From: Candidatus Altimarinota bacterium
GTDB taxonomy: Bacteria > Patescibacteriota > Gracilibacteria > BD1-5 > UBA2023
Length of the DNA stretch: 64,000 nt
Direction of reading: 5' to 3'
Assembly (NCBI GenBank): GCA_028713325.1
Contig: JAQTON010000002.1
Location: 182,146 to 246,145, forward strand
Shown here: positions 32,832-43,079 of the stretch, one piece after another
Numbering within the stretch: the stretch's first letter is position 1
Layout: the number at the start of each line of letters is the position of its first letter
Translations under genes and position numbers: made by a program
The notes under the pieces: model-generated
The model's database searches: none
What the model was told of the DNA's origin: nothing
The model's input: the letters and a program-made list of their open reading frames with translations, nothing else

Positions 32832-35345
32832 TTATTCTTCTGCCCGAAATGACATCATGGTAACGTCATCGATGAAAATATCGGACTCAGTAAATTCTTT
32901 TATATCGGTAAATACATTCTCACAGAGAACTTTACTCGAGTTGTCATAGTGTTTTTTGATACTTTCGACAAGTCGATCGATTCCGAATAATTCCTTTTCT
33001 TTGTTTTGAGCCTCGGTGATACCATCGGTAAAGAGGAAAAGCACGTCTCATTTGTCGAGTTTGAATTTCTTCGAAGTATCCTTATCGAACATATTTGGAA
33101 ACATACCAACAGCGATACCTCCGGATGCTATAATTTCCACAGTGTCGGAAGCTTTTCTGTATATGAGGAATCTCTCATGTCCCGCTCCCATATACGAGAA
33201 GGTTTTTGTGGAAGGTACATACTTCATAAACAGCATCGTGATAAACATCTTCTTCGGTATGCGTGCGATGATGATGTTGTTGAGTTTCTGCAGAAGAAGA
33301 TGGACATCTCCTCCCGTCTCGCGATTGAGGGCATACACGAGGGAACTGACAATCGCCATAATGATTCCCGAAATGAGCCCGTGTCCGGTAACATCTCCGA
33401 TATATAAGAGATATTCATCCTTCGATGGAGAGGGGATTATATCGTAGAGATCTCCTCCTATTTCCGTCGCTGCATATATGACGCAATGTGAATCGAGATG
33501 AGGGATGTGCGAACTCTCCACTACCGGGAGAAAGTTATCCTGAATACCTTTCGCGAGTTCAAATTCACGAGATATACGCTGTCATTCGAGCAATTCTTCC
33601 GTATTTTCCTGAAGTTTCTTAAACGATTCCGTTAATTGTTCTTTTGTATTTTGAAGTTCCGTAATATCCGTTCGTATCGCCATGTATTCAAAGATGTTTC
33701 CATCTATGTCCAAAAGCGGAGAAACGGTAGTTGCGACCCAGTGGGAAGATCCATCTTTCGCACGATTTTTTATAATCCCTCTCCATATTTTTTTCGAAGA
33801 AACCGTATCCCAGAAATTTTTAAACACCTCTTTCGGAGTATCCGGATGCCAAACAAAGTCATGAGGTTTTCCGATAAGTTCTGATTCCGTATACTGAGTT
33901 TTTTCACAGAACTGCTTATTGGCATAGGTGATGATACCTTGCAAGTTCGTTTTGGATACGAGACTGCTTTCATCAATGGTGTGTTTATATTGTTCCATGA
34001 GACTTATATTGGTTCTCAAGTTGAGAAGCATATCTATGAAAGTCTGTCCCAAGAGACCGATTTCGTCTTTGGAACCGGAGGAAGGAGTGATTATATCCTT
34101 TACATCAATCATATAATTCCCATCTCCTATATTCTTTGCTACCCGAGCGAGACGAACGATGGGATTTGATATGCGGGTATGGATCAGGTAGACAAAAAAG
34201 AGCACGAGAAGTATGATAACCCCCATCAATAATAGGCTATATCATCGGAATGTATAGAGTTCATCGAAAGCCTCCTCTGTATCCTGTGTGACCTGAATAC
34301 CCCATCAAAGCCCCTTGTATTCTCCGTGTCCCAGAAGAGGGGTATAAGCGGTTATGGTCTCGGTTCCCATTTCTGAAATCTCGATAGTATCTCACGATTC
34401 CCCCCGCATAAGTGCTTGAATGGAGGGAATGGAAATTTTCGGATAAGTGAGTGTCTTTTCTTTATAACGATCCGCAATCGTCGCTCCGGATTTATTATAG
34501 AGCATCACTTCGCCGGTAGTTCCTATTTTTATGCCGTCGGTAATTTCCCAAATATGTTTCAGATTCACATCTCCCAGTATTGCACCGATAAATACCTTTT
34601 TTCCTTCCTGTGTCAACAGGATGGGAACTGCAACATCTATAGTAAAACTTCCATCGTCTTCCTTGACGACGTCCTGAAGATAATAGGATTTATTCCCTGT
34701 TTTTGTATCCAAAAAGAGTTGTTTTTTCGTTCGATCTCGACCCAGTTTTTCCGAAATGGTTTTCTTGACAATTTTTTCTCCTTCCTCTCATTTTCATTCA
34801 TTTTCCACCATATAGGCTATGGTTTGTCCCGACGCACTGATGATTTCGACGGAGTGAAAAGTGGTGTTGATTTTGATAAAATCTTCAAGAACTTCCTGAA
34901 GATGTTCATTTTCTTGGATGAGATTTGACGTTTTTATGCCAGCAGATACCCCTGAACCCACCAGTGTTCCCGAGGATACCCTATTCCTCCGAACGACCGG
35001 GGTGGAGTTTTTTATCGCTCCGGTACTTGTAATGACCTCATTTTTAAGACTTCCCGTATCCGTAACTTCCGTTTTTATTAAAAGTTCCGTTTTTTTCCCC
35101 ATATCATCCACTCCGGCAATCTCTTCCTTCATACCTTCATTGTGCGAAAGAGTCTCTAGACTCAAAATTCGTTCCAATAAAAATACATCAATTTCTTTAG
35201 CGGTACTATTCGCAATTTGTGAGAAATCGTTGTATAAGCTTCTCGTAATCATATTCTCAGTTCTCGAAAGCAGAAATGCAAGAGTGCTGATAAACGCAAG
35301 AATAATGATGGAGAAAAAGAGGATGAACTTATTTTTTATGTTCAT
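32832..35345 (-). CDS. Membrane PP2C/SpoIIE-type phosphatase with Cache, HAMP and PAS domains
   Basis: An 837-residue sensor phosphatase (RsbU/RsbP-like). It has a first membrane helix (FILFFSIIILAFISTLAFLL), an extracellular Cache-like part with FTIDVAVPIL, a second helix around residue 375 (LLLMGVIILLVLFFVYLI), HAMP (ISNPIVRLARVAK), a PAS/PAC domain (GIITYANKQFCEKTQYTE...WRGIIKNRAKDGS), a coiled linker, and a PP2C_SIG domain from about residue 600 (EIGGDLYDIIP, IGDVTGHG, FTDGITEA, DDVTMM). Metal-binding Asp residues are all present. It likely dephosphorylates the STAS protein encoded next door. Seven or so UGAs are read through, one at the conserved Gly in K-G-DVLFLFTDG. Stop UAA at 32832-32834. 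Confidence 0.93.
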
Positions 35346-35378
35346 ATACAGATATATAAGGAAAACAAAATGTACTTC

Positions 35379-35702
35379 TTAAGAACTTACCACGAGTTTG
35401 AAATCATCGATTGTTTTATGGTGTGGAATGGCATGGAGCAGACCTACAAGCTCCAAAGTATCGTACACATTGTCGGTCAGTGCCACCAGATGCATCTCCG
35501 ATGATTTGTCTTGAAAAAGTGAGAACCAATGTGCTATATTTCCTATGGCAGTGGAGTTGAGATATCGTACTTGTGCGAAATCGAGTACGATAACGGAAGG
35601 ACTAGTAATACTTATTGCGAGTTTATCTATAGCATCGCTATATGGTTCGATAGTAACCGCATCGAGATCACCCTGAAGTCGAATAGTAAATATGGATTTC
35701 AT
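35379..35702 (-). CDS. STAS-domain anti-sigma-factor antagonist
   Basis: A 107-residue STAS protein (RsbV/SpoIIAA family). It starts MKSIFTIRLQGDLDAVTIEP and has the phosphorylation loop VRYLNSTAIGNI, in which Ser50 or Thr51 stands at the usual D-S-(S/T)-G site, with Asn in place of Asp. The rest (FQDKSSEMHLVALTDNVYDTLELVGL) matches the domain end. It would be phosphorylated by the HATPase and dephosphorylated by the PP2C gene, which it follows by 33 bases. Same strand and no gap suggest one operon. Confidence 0.92.
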   Translation of the reverse strand: MKSIFTIRLQGDLDAVTIEPYSDAIDKLAISITSPSVIVLDFAQVRYLNSTAIGNIAHWFSLFQDKSSEMHLVALTDNVYDTLELVGLLHAIPHHKTIDDFKLVVSS

Positions 35703-35743
35703 ATTGAAAAAAGGTAAAGATATATTAAAAAAGTATATAAATT

Positions 35744-36319
35744 TTAAAGAGCCGATACTTCTATGTCTATCATGGCTTTCGGAGAAATAATTCCCGCTTC
35801 TTCTTTTTTCGGTGGTTCTTGGCAGTCGGGAGTGAGGTATTTTGTGATTTTCGTGGTAAGCCCCCCTTGATTATTATCTTGAATATCGAATACGTCGCTC
35901 CAGTTAAGAACAATCTGAGCAAGTCATCTTCCTCGAACGCTCGTGTTGAGAAGTGGATTTATTTTCATGATTTCATAATTTTCACGCATTTTTTTGGTAA
36001 GAATCGCTGCTGTAGTTTTCTTTTTCCCCGTTCCCATATCGGCTATGGTAACCTCTAAACTTCCATCAACGGTACTGAGGAATATAGTAATCGTTACAAG
36101 TGAATTTCCATCAGATCCATGCTCGATGGCATTATTGACAAGTTCGTCTATAACAGACTGAAGTCGGCATGCCCAACGGGATGAAAAGCTTGTATTATTG
36201 CGAATAACGGAAAGAACGAGTTCGCGAATTCGGGGAGAAAACTCCATACTACTGAGCATAGAAATGGAAATAACCTTTCTCTTATGTTCTGAATCAACAA
36301 ATGAAATGCAATCATTCAT
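35744..36319 (-). CDS. HATPase_c serine kinase, RsbW-like
   Basis: A 191-residue protein. The middle contains the N-box QSVIDELVNNAIEHGSDG and the G1 box TIADMGTG of GHKL-type ATPases, so it resembles RsbW/SpoIIAB kinases. A C-terminal extension (about 60 residues: LAQIVLNWSDVFDIQDNN onward) continues past a UGA at 35924-35926 and is also read with UGA as Gly. ATG 36317-36319 is chosen; an in-frame ATG at 36374-36376 would add a short hydrophobic leader not usual for the family. It should phosphorylate the STAS protein. Its sigma or other target is not adjacent. Stop UAA at 35744-35746. Confidence 0.85.
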
Positions 36320-36455
36320 AATAGAGTAGATAAAGATAAAAAATAATTTAAAAAGACTCTGAAGGAATTGTACCACCTAAGATGATAAAAAGCAAATTTT
36401 TCTCATTTTTTATATTAAAACTCTTATTTTCCGTACCAATTAAGAAAAATATGCA

Positions 36456-36493
36456 AGAAAAATCCCCGTCAGTGACGGGGATTTTTCTTTTTC
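36456..36493 (-). terminator. Terminator after rplL
   Basis: AAAAATCCCCGTCA/TGACGGGGATTTTT, a near-perfect stem with T-tract, 16 bases beyond the rplL stop, and symmetrical enough to work both ways. Confidence 0.92.
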
Positions 36494-36508
36494 GGGAACA
36501 TATGTCGA

Positions 36509-36892
36509 TTATTTGAGTTCAACAGTTGCTCCAGCTCCTTCGAGTTGTGCTTTGATCTTTTCTGCATCAGCTTTTTCAACATTTTCCTTGATATTCCCTC
36601 CGTTGTCCGCAAGAGCTTTCGCTTCAGCAAGACCGAGACCGGTAATTTCACGGATAACCTTGATAACTGCGATTTTAGCAGCTCCGGCAGAAGTCATAAC
36701 AACGTTAACCGTTGTTTTTTCATCAGCTTCAGCAGCTCCTCCAGTAGCTCCGGCAGCAGCAACTGGTGCAGCAGCAGAAACACCGAATTTCGTTTCCATA
36801 GCAGAAACGAGATCAGCAAGTTCAAGAATAGTAAGACCTTCTACGAGATCCATAACTTTTTGTGCATTAGCACTGAGTGTAACATCAGACAT
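36509..36892 (-). CDS. rplL: Ribosomal protein bL12 (L7/L12)
   Basis: A 127-residue L7/L12. The N-terminal dimerisation part ([19 protein letters not shown]), the Ala/Gly-rich hinge ([16 protein letters not shown]) and the C-terminal factor-binding domain ([18 protein letters not shown]) are all complete. It forms the ribosome stalk with L10 and recruits translation GTPases. Start is ATG 36890-36892 ([11 protein letters not shown]), giving normal length. It follows rplJ by 105 bases in the same operon. No UGA needed. Confidence 0.97.
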   Translation of the reverse strand: MSDVTLSANAQKVMDLVEGLTILELADLVSAMETKFGVSAAAPVAAAGATGGAAEADEKTTVNVVMTSAGAAKIAVIKVIREITGLGLAEAKALADNGGNIKENVEKADAEKIKAQLEGAGATVELK

Positions 36893-36997
36893 AATTTGAA
36901 TGATTAAAAAATAGATAAATATGGTTTCTAGATCTTCATCTAGCAAGGAACTATCTGCCGAAACGGATAATCCCCATGCTATATAACGATCGCTTCA

Positions 36998-37678
36998 CTA
37001 TGCAGCAACTTCTTCTGTTATTGTTTCTGGAGCAACTTCTGCCACCACTTCTGGAGCAGGAGCTTCAGCTACTACCTCAGGAGCAGTTTCTACTGCCTTA
37101 GGAGTAGCAGCGATAACTTCTGCTACTGTTGTAGTTGCAGCCGAACCGATAAGATCTTTTGCAGATTTCAACCCTTTTGCTTCCATAGATTTCTTTGCTC
37201 CATCGAAGAATCGAGCAAGTCCAGAAACTGGAGACATCATAGAACCAAGGAGTTTCGCAAGAAGCACTTCTCGGGACGGAAGACCAGCGATTCGACCAAT
37301 AGCCTTCGCATCGAGGAGAACACCATCGAAGAAACCTCCGACGAACTTCATCTTCCCTTCTTTTGCCCATTCTTTTGCGTACTTATTTACGACCGCGAGA
37401 CCTGCAACTTTATCACCTTTTGAGATGATGATTGCAACCTGTCCTGGAAGTGTATCAAGATTGATTTCTACATTGAATACGTTCTTAAATGCGATTCGCA
37501 TAAGAGTTTTCTTTGCGAGCATAAAAGTTGTGTCATTCGTTCGAAGTTCTTTCTTCATAGTCGTCACGTCGAGAGCAGTGAGCCCGGTATTTGTCGTGAA
37601 CGCAACGGAAGTAGATGCTTTGAGGTGTGCTTCGAGAACGGCGAGGATTTCACCCTTCTTTGCTTTGCTGATTGCCAT
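36998..37678 (-). CDS. rplJ: Ribosomal protein uL10
   Basis: A 226-residue L10. The N-terminal RNA-binding domain begins AISKAKKGEILAVLEAHL, with the usual KKELRTNDTTFMLAKKTLM and the FVGGFFDGVLLDAKAIGRIAGLPSRE segment. The C-terminal part is a long Ala/Val/Pro/Glu-rich tail (TAPEVVAEAPAPEVV...EVAA), longer than in many bacteria; L12-dimer-binding helices lie just before it. It is preceded by an L10-type leader and attenuator. Stop is UAG at 36998-37000. Confidence 0.96.
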   Translation of the reverse strand: MAISKAKKGEILAVLEAHLKASTSVAFTTNTGLTALDVTTMKKELRTNDTTFMLAKKTLMRIAFKNVFNVEINLDTLPGQVAIIISKGDKVAGLAVVNKYAKEWAKEGKMKFVGGFFDGVLLDAKAIGRIAGLPSREVLLAKLLGSMMSPVSGLARFFDGAKKSMEAKGLKSAKDLIGSAATTTVAEVIAATPKAVETAPEVVAEAPAPEVVAEVAPETITEEVAA

Positions 37679-37697
37679 AATTTATAGGGAATAGTTA

Positions 37698-37860
37698 ATA
37701 AAAATCCCCGCGGAAGTCGCGGAGAGTGAGGATTCATAGGAACGTATGCCCATATTAAAGGACATAGTATTTCATAGATTCTCGGTCTCGGTAGGATTTT
37801 ATGTCCGCCTAATGGAGGAAACCTACTGTCTGCGACAGGTGCTTTTTACGGCAACGGGGT
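37698..37860 (-). promoter_or_regulatory. L10 leader RNA with attenuator hairpin
   Basis: On the minus strand the leader contains CAGACAGTAGGTTT (around 37821-37834) pairing region and AATCCTACCGAG (around 37787-37799), which are the core of the L10/L8-binding leader that L10-L12 uses to regulate its own expression. A hairpin TCTCCGCG/CGCGGGGA followed by TTTTTATTAA (about 37698-37728) sits just before rplJ and would be the terminator half of an attenuator. Identification rests on this core match, and folding was not computed. Confidence 0.8.
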
Positions 37861-37861
37861 C

Positions 37862-37888
37862 ATTATAGAGAAAAAAAACAGAAGTCAA
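37862..37888 (-). promoter_or_regulatory. Promoter for rplJ-rplL
   Basis: Minus-strand TTGACT at 37888-37883 and perfect TATAAT at 37867-37862 with a 15-base spacer, directly before the L10 leader. Confidence 0.7.
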
Positions 37889-37902
37889 AAGATTTTATGA
37901 AA

Positions 37903-38985
37903 CTATTCTCGTATTGCCTTGCTCGCAGCCTCGAGCTTCGCACTCTGGTCAGCGATTGCGAGAGCATCGAATATAGGACCGAGTCGTCCCGCCATGATAG
38001 CGGGGATATTGGAGAAATTCTGTCCGATGCGGTGATCGGTTACGCGATCTTGCGGGAAATTATACGTTCGAATCTTTTCGCTTCGGTCTCCGGATCCGAC
38101 TTGCGAGAGACGTTCTGCTCCGAGTTTTTGATCTTGTTTCTCCTGTTCCTGAGCGTATATTCGAGATCTGAGAACGTCGAGTGCTTTCATCTTGTTCTGG
38201 AGTTGGCTTCGTTCGTCCTGACACTCGACCACGAGTCCGGTTGGGATATGCACCATTCGGATGGCGGAAGAGGTTTTATTAACCTTCTGACCTCCGGCTC
38301 CGCTCGCACGACATGCCATGATTTCGAGGTCTTCGTCTCGGATTACTATCTCAACAGGGTCTACTTCCGGGAGAACCGCAACGGTGATGGCACTTGTATG
38401 AACTCGTCCCTTGTTCTCGGTCTCCGGGATACGCTGAACTCGGTGTACTCCTGCTTCGTACTTGAACCGGGAATATGCCCCGTGTCCGGTGATTTTCATG
38501 ATACACTCTTTCATTCCGCCACCGTCATTCTCCGATTGGTCGATAATCTCGAGATTATACCCCTCCTCTTTCGCGAAGAGGATATAGGCGTTCGTGAGTT
38601 CACGGGCAAAAAGCCCCGCTTCGTCACCGCCTGCTCCGGCTCGGACTTCGAGAATGAGGTTCTTCTCATCGTTCGGGTCTTTCGGAAGGAGGGCGATTTT
38701 AATCTCCTCTTCGAGCTCGGCTATGCGAGTCTCGCTCGTGAGTATCTCTTCTTTTGCCATCTCGATCATATCCGCATCTTTCTCGGTTGCGAGAATGTTT
38801 TTCGCTTCGTTATAATTCTCATGAAGCTGTTTGTATTCACGATAGAGCGTTACCGCGAGTTCCAGGGATTTTTTTTTCTGCATGAGCTCTTTGAGACGCT
38901 TCGGATCGCTGTACACCTCCGGATTTTCGAGTTCTTTGTCCAGAGTATTGTATTCTGTTACGAGATTGTCGAGATTGAATTTCAT
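37903..38985 (-). CDS. prfA: Peptide chain release factor 1
   Basis: A 360-residue RF1. The codon-recognition tripeptide region reads [18 protein letters not shown] (PET, the RF1 type), and the catalytic GGQ is in [19 protein letters not shown]1 recognises UAA and UAG only, which matches stops actually used in this window. In this lineage UGA is sense, so the UGA-reading RF2 should be lost; no RF2 is seen here. Start ATG 38983-38985 gives the standard MKFNLDNLV and normal length; longer N-terminal extension is unlikely. Its stop is UAG at 37903-37905, just 15 bases before the rplJ -35 box. Confidence 0.97.
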   Translation of the reverse strand: MKFNLDNLVTEYNTLDKELENPEVYSDPKRLKELMQKKKSLELAVTLYREYKQLHENYNEAKNILATEKDADMIEMAKEEILTSETRIAELEEEIKIALLPKDPNDEKNLILEVRAGAGGDEAGLFARELTNAYILFAKEEGYNLEIIDQSENDGGGMKECIMKITGHGAYSRFKYEAGVHRVQRIPETENKGRVHTSAITVAVLPEVDPVEIVIRDEDLEIMACRASGAGGQKVNKTSSAIRMVHIPTGLVVECQDERSQLQNKMKALDVLRSRIYAQEQEKQDQKLGAERLSQVGSGDRSEKIRTYNFPQDRVTDHRIGQNFSNIPAIMAGRLGPIFDALAIADQSAKLEAASKAIRE

Positions 38986-39053
38986 AGATTGGTAGGGGAA
39001 TGGTAAAAGATGTCGATAGTGTATAAAAAAGAGGGGAAAAGTCAAAATGAAAC

Positions 39054-39081
39054 TTGATTTGTAAAAGAAAAATGCAATAAT
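39054..39081 (+). promoter_or_regulatory. Extended -10 promoter for the second GNVGIG gene
   Basis: TTGATT, 16-base spacer, TGC-AATAAT. The 17 bases ATAATGAAGTGAATTTA around and after this -10 box recur at 53760-53776 before the toxin-antitoxin pair. Confidence 0.55.
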
Positions 39082-39112
39082 GAAGTGAATTTAGTTTATC
39101 ACTCTTTTTTCT

Positions 39113-39964
39113 ATGAAATTCCCCAATAATCTCTACTCTCGTCTCTCTCTCATAACCTGTATTACTCTCATAACGGGGTATATTCTGGTATATGCGTATA
39201 CAACCCACTACACCGACCTTCCAAATGTCGGAACAGGAAGTGGACTTACTTCCACGAGCTGGAACAATCTCGTGAATTATGCGAACAAAGCGGTCAAACA
39301 GGAAACGGAAGTTTTGACGGTGACAGGAGGAAATGTAGGAATTGGGACAACAAGTCCTTCATATAGGTTAGATATTACTGGACAAAATGCTCGTTTAAAT
39401 AATTCAGGTTCAACAGCTATAACTTATTTTGATGTTGCGAATGCTTATGGAACTACTCGAATCGGTACAGATGCAAGTGGGGGTGGATATCTTGGCACAG
39501 CATCCAATCTTCCACTTGGGATTTATACGGGAAATACAGAACGCTTACATATAGACAATGTTGGGAATATTGGAATTGGGACAACAGTACCAAGTGAATC
39601 GCTTGATGTTCATGGCAAAATGAAATTCTATGACGGCAGAGCACCACTCATTGTCACCTCCACAAACAATAATGCTGTTTATGGCACCTTTCCTCAAAAT
39701 TTATTTACGATTTCAGGATGATGTGCTATGGTTTTTGTTCACTCTGAACATAATGGTGGTTCAAATATGTATCAAATAAATGTGTGTTTTAGTACAAATG
39801 GAAAAAGTCTTACCGTTGTAAATTCAAATCAACCGTATACTCCAGCCAATTTGGTCTTCTCACTAGATACAACCACAGGTGTTGTTTCTGTAACAAATAG
39901 TTATGGTGTTTATATTAATTTTATGGCCTATGTAATGGCTTCCTCTTTTATTCCGTCTATTTAA
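39113..39964 (+). CDS. Surface protein with GNVGIGTTSP repeats (paralogue 2)
   Basis: A 283-residue protein, shorter paralogue of the gene at 5686. Both begin with the same frame (LYSRLSLI, hydrophobic core, YAYTT), then diverge. Here the repeats are GNVGIGTTSPSYRLDI and GNIGIGTTVPSESLDV; the C-terminal part (VFVHSEHNGGSNMYQINVC, ending AYVMASSFIPSI) is different. UGA at 39719-39721 is read as Gly. The pair looks like a variable family with a fixed export/anchor head. It sits alone between prfA and valS on the opposite strand from prfA. Confidence 0.78.
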
Positions 39965-40089
39965 AATAGAACATTCCCCAGTTGACAGGATATCTAATCT
40001 GTAAGTAATCAAAAAATCTCCTTCTCCCTCTTGCTTTTTTCTCTCTTTTCCATATATTTGGGGCCATTATATAACCTATCACCCCATAT

Positions 40090-42735
40090 ATGGAATTTCC
40101 AAAGCAATATACACCGAAAAACTTCGAAAAAAACCTCGCACAGAGATGGGAACAAGAAGGGAAATTTCAACCAAAGGAAAGTACTACGGGCAAGAGCTTT
40201 TATATCCCGATGCCACCACCGAATGTTACGGGAGATCTTCATCTCGGACATGCGATGACTCTCACATTGGAGGATATCATGGTGCGGTACCATCGGATGA
40301 AAGGGGATTCGACTCTCTGGGTTCCGGGAACCGATCATGCAGGGATTGCGACTCAGGCTCGTGTCGAGAAGATGCTCGCAGGACTCGGAAAGAATCGCAC
40401 CGAGATGGGTCGGGAAGCGTTTCTCGAGGAAGTGTGGAAATGGAAGGATAAGTATGCGACCAATATCAACAATCAGGTGAGGGAGATGGGGGCATCGTGT
40501 GACTGGTCACGCGAACGATTCACACTCGATGAAGGGCTCTCGAAGAATGTCGGGTATACTTTTGTGGATCTCTACAATAAGGGACTTCTCTATCGTGGAG
40601 AATACATGGTGAATTACTCTCCCGCTCTCGGTTCGGTAATATCGGATATCGAGGTAGATTACAAGGAAGAAGAGGCGAAGCTCTATTATATCACGTATTT
40701 CGTATCGGGTTCTGATAATGAACTTATTCTCGCAACGACTCGTCCGGAGACACTTCTCGCCGATCAAGCGGTGGCGGTACATCCGAAAGATAAGCGTTTC
40801 CGGAAGCTCATCGGACGGAAGGTGATACTCCCGATTGTCAATAAGGAAATCGAGATTATCGGAGATGAGATGGTGGATATGAATTTCGGAACGGGAGTCG
40901 TGAAGATTACTCCTGCACATGATCCAGCGGATTTTGAAACCGGAAAACGTCATAATCTTCGGCTCGATTACTCTGTGATTGATAAAAATGGATTTATGAC
41001 CGAGGAAGCGGGTATTTTCGCTGGACAGGACACTTTGACAGCTCGAGAGAATATCGTAGAACTTCTCAAATCCAAGGGGAATCTCGTGAAGGTGGAGCCC
41101 TATACTCACAAAGTTGGGTATTGTTCCCGTGGAGGTTGTCGCGTGGAGAGTATCGTATCTACTCAGTGGTTCGTGAAGTCCAGTGAACTTGCGAAGAAGG
41201 TAATCGTTGGGTACAAGAAAGGGGAATTCGAAATCGTCCCCGAGCGTTTCGAGAAGACCTTCGAGGATTGGATCTATAATCTCCGAGATTGGTGCGTGTC
41301 CCGTCAGCTCTGGTGGGGTCACCAGATTCCTGCATACTACGACGCGAAAACGAATGACCTTCTCGTCGTTTCTCTCGATGAGGAAGCGGTGTTTGCAAAG
41401 TATGGAAAGGAAAATGTGTACCGAGACGCGGATGTGCTCGATACTTGGTTTTCTTCTGCTCTCTGGCCGTTCTCTATCCTCGATTGGACTCCGGAAAATG
41501 CCGGAGAACTCTTTAAGAAATTCTATCCCGCTCAGGTGCTCGAAACCGGGTATGATATTCTCTTTTTCTGGGTGATCCGAATGCTCCTCATGGGGTATGA
41601 ATACACGGGGCAGACTCCGTTCAAGACTATTTACCTTCATGGACTTATCTTGACCGAGGATGGAAAGAAGATGAGTAAATCCGTCGGGAATGTCATCGAT
41701 CCACTCGATGTTATTGAACAGTATTCTACCGATGCCCTTCGTCTTACTTGTTCCATCGGGAACACTCCGGGAAACAATCTGAGTTTCTCTCTGAGAGACG
41801 TGGAAAGCAATAGCGTATTCCTGAATAAAATCTGGAATGTCGTGCGATTCGTACACGCAAATATCGGCGAAGTGACGGATAATTATAACGAGCTTCGGGC
41901 GAAGATGGAGAATAACTGGACGAGTTTTCTTCCTCACGAGCAGTGGATACTTTCTCGGCTCAAAAGCACAATCGACAGCGTAACCGATGGTATGGAACGC
42001 TTCAATTTCTCTGATGCCGGTCAGGATCTCGTTACTTTTACCCGAGATGAATTCGCGGATTTCTTTATCGAAGAGTATAAACTCACCAAGACGACAACGG
42101 AAAATGGTCGGGATGTTCTCGCTTTTACACTTCTCTCACTTCTCAAGCTCTGGCATCCGTATATACCGTTTGCAACGGAAGAACTCTATGGGATTGTAAC
42201 AAACGGAAAATCACTCATGGATAGCGAATGGGCGAGTTTGAATATCCTTCGAAATAAGAAAATAGAGTCCGATACGCTTGTGCTTTTCGAGGCGATTCGT
42301 ACGATTCGAAACATCCGTGCAACCAAGGGGGTGAAACCCGGGGAGCTCGTAGATATAGCGATTCTCGCACCGAAGAAATCACTCGATATTTTGAAAGAAA
42401 ACGAGATTATTTTTCTTGGACTTGCAAAATTAAAAGAAATGATTATAACTAAGACTAAGATAGATGGTGAGTCTATCGCCTATGCGGTTACGGGAGATAT
42501 AGAACTCTTTATCACAATTCCGGTTAACGAGGCAAATACCGAAGAAGAAAAGAAACGTCTCAAAGATGAGATAGAGAATAGAAAAGAATATCTCCGAGCA
42601 CAAGATCTGAAGCTTCTGAATGCCGACTTCGTCCGCAATGCTCCGGAAAAAATCGTTCGAATGGAGCAGGATAAACGAGCTCAGGCCGCCGATCAGCTCA
42701 AAAAGCTGGAAGAAAAGTTCAACAGTCTTATTTAA
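40090..42735 (+). CDS. valS: Valyl-tRNA synthetase
   Basis: An 881-residue class I aminoacyl-tRNA synthetase. The HIGH motif is PPPNVTGDLHLGHAM (about residues 42-56) and the KMSKS motif is KMSKSVGNVIDP near residue 527. The editing (CP1) domain carries ATTRPETLLADQAVAVHP, and a C-terminal coiled coil (RKEYLRAQDLKLLNADFVRNA) matches ValRS rather than IleRS. It charges tRNA-Val. Length is normal. The frame needs no UGA. It is followed 14 bases later by a small orphan gene, probably co-transcribed. Confidence 0.97.
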   Translation: MEFPKQYTPKNFEKNLAQRWEQEGKFQPKESTTGKSFYIPMPPPNVTGDLHLGHAMTLTLEDIMVRYHRMKGDSTLWVPGTDHAGIATQARVEKMLAGLGKNRTEMGREAFLEEVWKWKDKYATNINNQVREMGASCDWSRERFTLDEGLSKNVGYTFVDLYNKGLLYRGEYMVNYSPALGSVISDIEVDYKEEEAKLYYITYFVSGSDNELILATTRPETLLADQAVAVHPKDKRFRKLIGRKVILPIVNKEIEIIGDEMVDMNFGTGVVKITPAHDPADFETGKRHNLRLDYSVIDKNGFMTEEAGIFAGQDTLTARENIVELLKSKGNLVKVEPYTHKVGYCSRGGCRVESIVSTQWFVKSSELAKKVIVGYKKGEFEIVPERFEKTFEDWIYNLRDWCVSRQLWWGHQIPAYYDAKTNDLLVVSLDEEAVFAKYGKENVYRDADVLDTWFSSALWPFSILDWTPENAGELFKKFYPAQVLETGYDILFFWVIRMLLMGYEYTGQTPFKTIYLHGLILTEDGKKMSKSVGNVIDPLDVIEQYSTDALRLTCSIGNTPGNNLSFSLRDVESNSVFLNKIWNVVRFVHANIGEVTDNYNELRAKMENNWTSFLPHEQWILSRLKSTIDSVTDGMERFNFSDAGQDLVTFTRDEFADFFIEEYKLTKTTTENGRDVLAFTLLSLLKLWHPYIPFATEELYGIVTNGKSLMDSEWASLNILRNKKIESDTLVLFEAIRTIRNIRATKGVKPGELVDIAILAPKKSLDILKENEIIFLGLAKLKEMIITKTKIDGESIAYAVTGDIELFITIPVNEANTEEEKKRLKDEIENRKEYLRAQDLKLLNADFVRNAPEKIVRMEQDKRAQAADQLKKLEEKFNSLI

Positions 42736-42749
42736 TATATCTTCATACT

Positions 42750-43046
42750 ATGAAATTACAGGAATTTTCCTCTTCGGAAGACACGAAAATGAGATTATAT
42801 ATACTGTCTTGGTTTGCCGGAACAGAAAAAATTATTGAAAATCCAGAAGATATTGTAAATCCGGTAAAAGTAGGAAATATCATAACATTTCAGTATGATG
42901 GTCAGTTTTGCGAATGTCCTTATTGAGAAAGAAAGGAATGAGAATTTGTCTCTTTTCGTGAAGATGATTCTTGGGGTGCGATTATGCTCAGAATGGATAT
43001 ATCCCATAAGGTAGAGAAAGCTATTTCGGAAGAAATGGCTGCTTAA
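42750..43046 (+). CDS. Orphan protein, 98 residues
   Basis: ATG 42750 to UAA 43044-43046 encodes 98 residues, starting MKLQEFSSSEDTKMRLYIL. It has a CECPYGERKEG turn where both Gly are UGA codons, and a helical end (ISHKVEKAISEEMAA). It may be a small cytoplasmic protein with a metal-like CxC; no family recognised. It begins 14 bases after valS and precedes another orphan, so all three likely form one transcription unit. Confidence 0.65.
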
Positions 43047-43079
43047 CAAGTATTTTTACTATTATTTTTCTTTAAAATT

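Noticed and set aside
40507..41937. Open frame of 476 codons opposite valS
   Set aside because: Antisense shadow of valyl-tRNA synthetase without any motif.
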